From: JBCDBH01 sp039184055
GTDB taxonomy: Bacteria > Acidobacteriota > Thermoanaerobaculia > Multivoradales > J023
Length of the DNA: 38,421 nucleotides
Direction of reading: 5' to 3'
Assembly: GCA_039184055.1 (NCBI GenBank)
Contig: JBCDBH010000008.1
Location: 1-38,421, forward strand
Within the stretch, counting starts at the first letter, position 1; every line of letters begins with the position of its first letter. Made by a program: the position numbers and the translations under genes. Shown here piece by piece: positions 33,783 to 38,421 of this stretch. The notes below the pieces were generated by a model. That model was not told the DNA's origin and searched no databases. It saw only the letters and a list, made by a program, of their open reading frames with translations.

Positions 33783-33808
33783 GAAGTCCCACTCCTTGTT
33801 GTGCTTCT

Positions 33809-33868
33809 TGAGAATCGCTTCTCATTGAGTTAGACTCTCAATGAGAACGCGTTCTCAGAAGCGTTCTC
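33809..33868 (-). promoter_or_regulatory. Nested palindromes upstream of the metalloprotease
   Basis: TGAGAA-TCGC-TTCTCA (33809-33824) and the perfect 16-bp palindrome TGAGAACGCGTTCTCA (33842-33857) flank a larger inverted repeat: TTCTCATTGAG (33819-33829) and CTCAATGAGAA (33837-33847) around TTAGACT. A partial third copy, AGAAGCGTTCT, follows at 33859-33869. The sites lie 27-87 nt upstream of the ATG, where a repressor would act. They loosely resemble Fur-type boxes (TGAGAAT...TTCTCA), but the half-sites are spaced by 4 nt, so the regulator is not identified. Confidence 0.55.
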
Positions 33869-33869
33869 C

Positions 33870-34233
33870 GTACGGCGGATACTGATCGCCGTCGGATGAA
33901 GGTGCCAAGGGAGTAGGAACGGGTGCTCACACGGATACAACTCGACTGTTTCCGTACGGGTCGACCGATACGGACCGTGAAGCAAATCGACGCTGCGGAC
34001 GAGTGAAAGAGATCGGAAGCTCAAAGCAACTCGACCGTCAACGGCAGGCAACCACGCACGACTCGACCGAGCGGGTCGCTCATCCCGACAAGACCCCCCT
34101 ATTGGCCTTCTTCGGACACGATGAGGGCATTGTATCCTCAACTTCACAGCATAGCCAGCTGCCGATATACCGAACAGACGGTAGGTCGCTTCTCATCCGA
34201 GCTACCCCATGTCAATTTTTTTGCATCAAGCCC
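33870..34233. other. Intergenic stretch with no supported gene
   Basis: No reading frame here has a ribosome binding site or protein-like composition. The only notable item is TACCG-AACAGA-CGGTA (34168-34183), an inverted repeat resembling a TetR site, about 50 nt upstream of the promoter of the 60-codon gene. Confidence 0.5.
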
Positions 34234-34262
34234 TTGACAGCCCCGATGGAACTATTTACTAT
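34234..34262 (+). promoter_or_regulatory. Consensus sigma70 promoter of a short transcription unit
   Basis: TTGACA (34234-34239), a 17-nt spacer, and TACTAT (34257-34262, 5 of 6). A T7 tract lies just upstream (34216-34222) like an UP element. RNA would start near 34269, about 34 nt before the small ORF. Confidence 0.75.
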
Positions 34263-34302
34263 CTCGCTCGCTGAATGAGGAACAACTTCCATCGGAGCTG
34301 AC

Positions 34303-34485
34303 ATGACGAGCGCCCAGAACACCATCGACTTTCCCATCTCGGGAACCGGCAGATTGCCCGACGCACTCCAGCGGTGTGTCGACGGCACGCCGTGGGCGAA
34401 CGTCAAAACAACCCACCAGCCCTTTGAAGGCAAAGGTTTTGACCTACGCTCCGAGAACCTGACGCGGACAGGGCCGATGCCCTAG
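34303..34485 (+). CDS. Uncharacterised 60-residue protein
   Basis: Small gene of 60 codons with a complete expression context. It has a consensus promoter 40 nt upstream, GGAG 6 nt before the ATG, and a strong terminator 28 nt after the stop, giving an mRNA of about 280 nt. The product has no signal peptide, no membrane segment and one Cys. It starts MTSAQNTIDFPISGTG, contains DGTPWANVKTTHQPF and ends TRTGPMP. Third codon positions are mostly G/C, in line with true coding. I recognise no family. The alternative is that the transcript is a structured small RNA, but it has no SRP, 6S, RNase P or tmRNA hallmark. Confidence 0.6.
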   Translation: MTSAQNTIDFPISGTGRLPDALQRCVDGTPWANVKTTHQPFEGKGFDLRSENLTRTGPMP

Positions 34486-34513
34486 AAGAACCACGAGCAG
34501 CGAACGCTCGTCG

Positions 34514-34548
34514 AGCCTTCTCGGGTGACCGCCCGGGAAGGCTTTTTT
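34514..34548 (+). terminator. Rho-independent terminator of the 60-codon gene
   Basis: AGCCTTCTCGGG (34514-34525) pairs with CCCGGGAAGGCT (34532-34543), a 12-bp stem with one G-T wobble and a 6-nt loop. It runs straight into TTTTTT (34543-34548). Confidence 0.9.
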
Positions 34549-34730
34549 CATGTCCAAACAAACGGCTCCATCGAGCTTTCGAGCTCGACATGGGAGACGT
34601 GTATCTCGATCGATTCTAGGAGCAAAGAAATCCTAATAACAACCCATGGGTTTTCCCGGGTGCCAGCGGCATCGCGGTCGTCTCGGCCGACGATGTTCCG
34701 AACATGGTGTCGAACAACGGTAGGACCACT

Positions 34731-34801
34731 ACGGCAGTAGCTCATTGGTAGAGCATCGAGCTGATAACTCGAGTGTGTGGGTTCGATTCCCACCTGCGGT
34801 T
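34731..34801 (+). tRNA. tRNA-Ile (anticodon GAU) with atypical acceptor end
   Basis: A full cloverleaf can be drawn: acceptor ACGGCAG/CTGCGGT, D-stem GCTC/GAGC with loop ATTGGTA, anticodon stem TCGAG/CTCGA around CTGATAA (anticodon GAT at 34763-34765), 4-nt variable loop, and T-stem GTGGG/CCCAC with loop TTCGATT. The D- and T-loop invariant bases are present. Odd points: a G-G mismatch at acceptor pair 3-70, an A-U first pair, U at the discriminator position where tRNA-Ile normally has A, and no encoded CCA. It may be a diverged or decayed extra copy and not the main isoleucine tRNA. Confidence 0.75.
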
Positions 34802-35198
34802 CCTGTCTCGAGGACAGATCCAACCGATCGAAGGGGGACGGGTCTTCGACCAGCCCGTGCACATCGTCGCGAGCTTCGGCTCACGGCGGTAGCACAGCAT
34901 TCGCGCTCGCCCTGTAGCGACGACTCACCACCGTGACGACCGTCCTCGACGGTATGCGGCGGACGACGGCCGAGCCTGTCTCGACGAGACCTCTGGTTTC
35001 GACGAGACACCGCCCCGCCCCGTCTCAGCGTGCCGAAGACGGCGACTCGGACCGACTGGCGTCATCGCTCCGCGACCGTGAATGTGGCTCGACAAGACTC
35101 GTCCCCCGGACATCCACCCGGTTCCACATATTGCGTTTCCACCCCCCTCGACGTGAGGGGGTTCATCACCAACGGCGACCACGAAAGGAGGTCGACCT
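34802..35198. other. Intergenic stretch with small palindromes, no gene
   Basis: No supported ORF. Just after the tRNA are two weak hairpins (CTGTC/GACAG and ACGGG/CCCGT). GTCTCG-A-CGAGAC (34978-34990) is a 13-nt palindrome, and its core TCGACGAGAC recurs at 34999-35008. These may belong to the promoter region of the SPFH gene. A very strong ribosome binding site, AAAGGAGGT, ends the stretch. Confidence 0.45.
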
Positions 35199-36305
35199 AT
35201 GCTTTTCATCCGTCGTTTCGATATTCACGAGCACGACCGTGGGCTGCTCTTCCGAAAAGGAATCTTTCAGCGGGTCTTGGCGCCGGGGGTGCACTGGTGC
35301 TGGGATCCCACGTACCAACTGCGTCTTGAGCGCGTCTCGGTACGTGACTCCTACCTGCTCCATGACGATCTCAATCTGATCGTCAAGAGCGGCACGCTCG
35401 ACCCGAATGAGGTCGTGGTGCACGATCTCGCCGATCATCAACGACTCTTGGTGTGGCGAAACGGCCGCTTCGAGACCGTGCTCAACGCGGATCTGTGGGT
35501 GCTGTGGAACGTGACCGACGAGGTACGCACCGAAGTGTGCGACGTTCGCGACGTCCGCTTCCAGCATGCCGAGATTCAGAAGATCGTGCGCGATCCCGCG
35601 GCCTCGCACTGGTTCGAGACCATCCGGGTGGAAGACGGCACCATCGCGGTGCTCCACCGGGACGGGCGTCGTTTCGACACCCTCGAGCCGGGGCTCCACG
35701 TGTTGTGGAAAAACCAGGGGCAGTACCAGTGCCGCCACATCAAGCTGCGTGAGCAGGTGCTCGATGTCAGCGGCCAGGAGATCATGACTGCCGACCGGGT
35801 CACCCTACGGCTCAACGCCGTGGTGGTGTACCGGGTCGTCCGTCCGCTCGAAGCCATCGACACCGTCGACGACTTCGCGCAAACGCTCTACCGTGACGCC
35901 CAGCTGGTGCTGCGCGCCGTCGTCGGATCCCGAGAGCTCGATTCGCTGCTCGAGGACAAAGACAGTGTCGCTGCCGAGTTGCAGGGCCAGCTCGTCGAGC
36001 GGGCTGTACCTGGACTCGAAATCTTGCGACTCGGGATCCGTGACCTGATTCTGCCGGGCGACATGAAAACCCTCATGAATCGGGTCATCGAAGCGCGTCA
36101 GGCGGCCGAGGCCAATCTCATCGCGCGGCGCGAGGAGACCGCGGCCATGCGGTCGCAGGCCAACACCGCGCGACTGCTCGACAACAACCCGACGCTCATG
36201 AAGCTGCGTGAGCTCGAGGTGCTCGAAACCGTCGCCGCCAAGGGGTCGCTGAAGATCGTGCTCGGAGAGCAAGGTCTGAGCGACCGACTGATGAAGCTCG
36301 TCTGA
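35199..36305 (+). CDS. SPFH/band 7 (slipin-like) domain protein
   Basis: 368-residue protein with a slipin/stomatin-type SPFH domain in the middle: GLHVLWKNQGQ, KLREQVLDVSGQEIMTADRVTLRLNAVVVYRV and LGIRDLILPGDMKTLMNRVIEA. An N-terminal region (1-150) repeats a similar short pattern (GIFQRVLAPGVHWCW, then GRFETVLNADLWVLW, then GRRFDTLEPGLHVLW). The C-terminus is a helical Ala/Glu/Arg-rich tail (EARQAAEANLIARREET). No transmembrane helix is visible, so membrane association would be peripheral or through assembly. The ATG follows AAAGGAGGT by 7 nt, implying high expression. It is monocistronic with its own terminator. The usual role is membrane microdomain scaffolding or stress tolerance; the exact role is unknown. 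Confidence 0.88.
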   Translation: MLFIRRFDIHEHDRGLLFRKGIFQRVLAPGVHWCWDPTYQLRLERVSVRDSYLLHDDLNLIVKSGTLDPNEVVVHDLADHQRLLVWRNGRFETVLNADLWVLWNVTDEVRTEVCDVRDVRFQHAEIQKIVRDPAASHWFETIRVEDGTIAVLHRDGRRFDTLEPGLHVLWKNQGQYQCRHIKLREQVLDVSGQEIMTADRVTLRLNAVVVYRVVRPLEAIDTVDDFAQTLYRDAQLVLRAVVGSRELDSLLEDKDSVAAELQGQLVERAVPGLEILRLGIRDLILPGDMKTLMNRVIEARQAAEANLIARREETAAMRSQANTARLLDNNPTLMKLRELEVLETVAAKGSLKIVLGEQGLSDRLMKLV

Positions 36306-36307
36306 GC

Positions 36308-36338
36308 GCCCAGCCGGCACCCGTCGGCTGGGCTTTTT
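36308..36338 (+). terminator. Rho-independent terminator after the SPFH gene
   Basis: GCCCAGCCG (36308-36316) and CGGCTGGGC (36325-36333), a 9-bp perfect stem with an 8-nt loop followed by TTTTT. It lies 3 nt after the SPFH stop. Confidence 0.92.
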
Positions 36339-36386
36339 CGTGTCCGGAACGCGACGCGTCGCCATGAGGCGTATACTTGTATCGAG

Positions 36387-36899
36387 ATGTCGCACTCTGG
36401 AACACGTCACGCTGAAGCACGTTACTCCGGAACAAGTTATGTGATCGATTTCGACGCTTGGCGTCGACATCGACGATTGGTGCGTCATCCTTCGAAGTCC
36501 CGTTCGTCCCTGTCCCGCCCCACCCCACCTCCGGCGCGTCCAGCGCCCAAAAAGATCTACCGACCCGAGCAACCTCCGCTCGAAACGCCGACCCACGACC
36601 TCCTCACGCACGGTGTGGATGTCGCACTCGGCATCAGCATCGCCACCGCCGCCGCCATCCCGGCTTGGCCCGTCGCGTCACGCATCTGGAATCGCGGCGC
36701 GCAATGGGACGTCACCGAAGCGACCCTCCCCGTGCTCGGCCTCTTCTTCGCATTCGGCGTCGGTCTCGCCGGTCACGGCGCGGCGGCCTGGATCGGCCGG
36801 CATCGCGAACGCCAAGCGAGCGAGCCCGGGCCGCGTCCCGTCGACGACCGCCCCGAGGGCACCTCCACGGTTCCTTCTCGCAGCGACGCATCACCCTGA
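36387..36899 (+). CDS. Small predicted membrane protein of unknown function
   Basis: 170 residues. A basic, Pro-rich N-terminal half (RHRRLVRHP, PTPPPARPAPKK) leads to two hydrophobic segments, about residues 76-100 (VDVALGISIATAAAIPAW) and 111-137 (LPVLGLFFAFGVGLAGHG). The tail is polar. This suggests a two-helix inner-membrane protein with cytoplasmic ends. A TATACT box at 36372-36377 lies so close to the ATG that an mRNA from it would be nearly leaderless. A GTG at 36441 with GGAA about 8 nt upstream is an alternative start. EgtB begins 89 nt downstream. I recognise no family. Confidence 0.6.
   Translation: MSHSGTRHAEARYSGTSYVIDFDAWRRHRRLVRHPSKSRSSLSRPTPPPARPAPKKIYRPEQPPLETPTHDLLTHGVDVALGISIATAAAIPAWPVASRIWNRGAQWDVTEATLPVLGLFFAFGVGLAGHGAAAWIGRHRERQASEPGPRPVDDRPEGTSTVPSRSDASP
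36396..36440 (+). repeat. Three degenerate tandem 15-bp repeats
   Basis: Units at 36396-36410, 36411-36425 and 36426-36440 share the pattern TCTGGAACACGTCAC and, in frame, encode SGTRH, AEARY and SGTSY. They start just after the proposed ATG of the small membrane protein and end exactly at the alternative GTG, so they are either an N-terminal repeat or a 5'-UTR element. Confidence 0.5.
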
Positions 36900-36988
36900 C
36901 TCCATCGACAGCGACGATCCGAACCCTCTGGTACCCTCGATAGGGGGCCTCCCCCGCCACCCGCAAGCCGTTTCAACAGGAGCCCGCC

Positions 36989-38278
36989 ATGGAACGCCAA
37001 GAGCTCATCGATCGCTTTCGTCGCACCCGCGACTTGTCCAACGAACTCTGTCAGCCGCTCGCCGCCGAGGATTTCCGTATTCAATCGATGCCCGACGTCA
37101 GCCCACCGTGGTGGAACCTCGGTCACACCACATGGTTCTTCGCCAAGAACGTGCTCGAGCCGCACACCGGTGAAAACCTGATGACCCCCAAGCTCGAATA
37201 CGTGCTCAACTCCTACTATGTCTCGCTCGGGCCCCGGATCCCGCGGCATGATCGCGGCAAAGTCACCCGGCCGACCACCGACGAGATCCGGAATTTCCGC
37301 AAAGCGGTCGACGGCGCCATGGTGCGCCTGCTCGAAAAGGCCGACGACACCACCCTCGACGAGCTCACCTTCTTGGTGACCACCGGTATCCACCACGAAC
37401 AGCAGCATCAAGAGCTCTTGATCACCGAGATCAAACACATTCTCGGCACCAATGTCGCGGCCTATCGCGAGCCCTATCGCGCCTATGAGCGCAACGGCCA
37501 GCCACCCTCGACTCGCCCGTCATGGATCGGCTTCGCCGGTGGCGTCAACGAATTCGGCAACGTCGAAGGTGGCTGGTGTTGGGACAACGAGCTACCGGTG
37601 CACAAAGCCTGGCTCGACGACTTCGAGATCCTCGACCGCTTGGTGACCAACGGCGAATATCGCGCGTTCATTGAAGCCGGAGGCTACGACGATGCCCTGC
37701 TGTGGCTGTCCAACGGCTGGGCGACCGCCCAAGAAGAAGGCTGGCGCGCACCGCTTTATTGGGAGCAAGCGGAAGACGGCTCGTGGCAGATGTGGACCCT
37801 GGGTGGCAATCGCCCGCTCGCCGACGACGAACCGGTCGTCCACGTGAGCTTCTACGAAGCCGACGCCTTCGTACGCTGGAAAGCCCAAACCGACGACGCC
37901 TGGAAGAACGCCCGTCTCCCTACCGAGCGCGAATGGGAGCACGCGGCGAGATTCGGCCGCTTCGATCCACAAAGTGGAACCTTTCTTGACGATCGCGTCT
38001 TCCATCCTCAGCCCGCCAATGGCGACTGCGGCCTGCGGCAGATGGCCGGCGAGCTCTGGGAATGGACCTCGAACCACTACGAGGCCTACCCCGGCTATGC
38101 GCCCTTCGACGGCAACCTCATGGAATACAACGGCAAATTCATGGACAACCAGCGCGTGCTCCGCGGTGGCTCCGTCGCCACGCCGCGCGACCACATCCGA
38201 CCCAGCTACCGCAACTTCTGGCATCCCTCGACTCAATTCCAAATGACAGGTATCCGCGCCGCGCGCGGCCGGACCTGA
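36989..38278 (+). CDS. egtB: EgtB-like iron-dependent sulfoxide synthase (ergothioneine biosynthesis)
   Basis: 429-residue EgtB. It joins hercynine (trimethyl-histidine) to a thiol donor (gamma-glutamylcysteine or cysteine) with O2. The N-terminal DinB-like domain supplies the three-His iron site: His46 (NLGHTTWF), and His136 and His140 (HHEQQHQELL). The C-terminal formylglycine-generating-enzyme-like domain starts near residue 170 and includes the YxAFIEAGGY region, RLPTEREWEHAAR, GELWEWTSN and the terminal LRGGS and FQMTGIRAAR. AGGAG lies 6 nt before the ATG. No EgtD methyltransferase is in the window, so it may be just beyond the right edge or elsewhere. Confidence 0.93.
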   Translation: MERQELIDRFRRTRDLSNELCQPLAAEDFRIQSMPDVSPPWWNLGHTTWFFAKNVLEPHTGENLMTPKLEYVLNSYYVSLGPRIPRHDRGKVTRPTTDEIRNFRKAVDGAMVRLLEKADDTTLDELTFLVTTGIHHEQQHQELLITEIKHILGTNVAAYREPYRAYERNGQPPSTRPSWIGFAGGVNEFGNVEGGWCWDNELPVHKAWLDDFEILDRLVTNGEYRAFIEAGGYDDALLWLSNGWATAQEEGWRAPLYWEQAEDGSWQMWTLGGNRPLADDEPVVHVSFYEADAFVRWKAQTDDAWKNARLPTEREWEHAARFGRFDPQSGTFLDDRVFHPQPANGDCGLRQMAGELWEWTSNHYEAYPGYAPFDGNLMEYNGKFMDNQRVLRGGSVATPRDHIRPSYRNFWHPSTQFQMTGIRAARGRT

Positions 38279-38290
38279 GAGCAAAAGAAG

Positions 38291-38362
38291 AGCCGCGTGC
38301 TGGAGGAAACACGCGGCTGAGACCGAATGCGAGCCTGGTGCGCGTCCCTTCGCACCGGGCTC
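38291..38362 (+). other. Two tandem hairpins after egtB
   Basis: AGCCGCGTG (38291-38299) with CACGCGGCT (38310-38318), a 9-bp perfect stem, and GAGCCTGGTGCG (38331-38342) with CGCACCGGGCTC (38351-38362), 12 bp with one G-T. Neither is followed by a T-run, so they look like mRNA 3'-end barriers or Rho-linked structures and not intrinsic terminators. The last ~60 nt of the window hold nothing recognisable. Confidence 0.5.
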
Positions 38363-38421
38363 ATCTGTAGTGGCGTAATTCCTGCGCGAACAGTATCAAG
38401 CGACGAAGCCCACCCTCTGTC

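Noticed and set aside
32289..33833. 514-codon plus-strand frame opposite the metalloprotease
   Set aside because: It is the complement of a strongly supported gene (HExxH motif, signal peptide) and has no independent support.
33844..33855. LexA/SOS box (GAAC...GTTC)
   Set aside because: The half-sites are separated by 2 nt and not the 4 nt of the GAACN4GTTC box. The site is better described as part of the larger TGAGAA palindrome.
33830..34147. 105-codon minus-strand frame upstream of the metalloprotease
   Set aside because: It is basic, lacks a ribosome site and runs into the palindromic regulatory region.
34269..34548. Known structural RNA (SRP, 6S, RNase P or tmRNA)
   Set aside because: None of the conserved motifs of those RNAs is present, and the transcript holds a ribosome site and an intact 60-codon ORF.

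Overview
The window is high-GC DNA, densely packed with genes on both strands. It looks like a chromosomal segment of a free-living Gram-negative bacterium: it has lipoprotein and Sec signal peptides, AGGAGG-type ribosome binding sites, frequent GTG/TTG starts and secreted multidomain proteases. The gene mix (SbcCD, PHP-type PolX, EgtB, large RHS protein, PatA/PatG-like protease) would suit Acidobacteriota, Myxococcota or a similar lineage. No single gene fixes the phylum, so this is inference. There is no rRNA, CRISPR array, insertion sequence or phage module.

Region 1 (1-10.3 kb) is mostly housekeeping. A plus-strand run with 1-12 nt gaps encodes an M29-like aminopeptidase, SbcD, SbcC and a KDPG-aldolase-fold protein that has lost its Schiff-base lysine. 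Facing it on the minus strand are a serine beta-lactamase-like lipoprotein and a translationally coupled flavin reductase/PolX pair.

Region 2 (10.35-15.2 kb) looks like a small specialised-metabolite locus. It holds a ThDP-dependent decarboxylase/synthase, a KAS III-like enzyme whose catalytic His is replaced by Asn, and a TetR regulator. Sigma70-like promoters with matching TetR-type operators at the start site precede both the ThDP gene and tetR, which points to one autoregulated unit. The ThDP gene has a leader of about 360 nt with a 15-bp perfect inverted repeat lying inside a possible 43-codon ORF. A hairpin covers the KAS III ribosome binding site.

Region 3 (15.2-18.9 kb) holds a GH113-like glycosidase, TyrS (TTG start) and an alanine-dehydrogenase-like protein whose 3' end overlaps the next operon head-on.

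Region 4 (18.9-31.3 kb, minus strand) is the most unusual part and appears to be one five-gene operon. In transcription order it encodes: a cyanobactin-type PatA/PatG subtilisin with a PatG-like C-terminal domain; a protease-free protein ending in a second, diverged copy of that domain; a 98-residue peptide with ten cysteines; a 2181-residue SpvB/FG-GAP/RHS protein ending in a low-complexity tail instead of a recognisable toxin; and a protein with a terpene-cyclase-like toroid. A 10-bp hairpin sits between the peptide and the RHS gene. No YcaO cyclodehydratase is present, so this is not a standard cyanobactin cluster. My reading is a peptide-maturation/RHS system that I do not recognise from the literature.

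Region 5 (31.5-38.4 kb) holds a secreted M12-like metalloprotease with nested palindromes upstream, a 60-codon gene with its own consensus promoter and terminator, a tRNA-Ile(GAU) with unusual acceptor features, an SPFH/band-7 protein, a small membrane protein and EgtB (ergothioneine biosynthesis).
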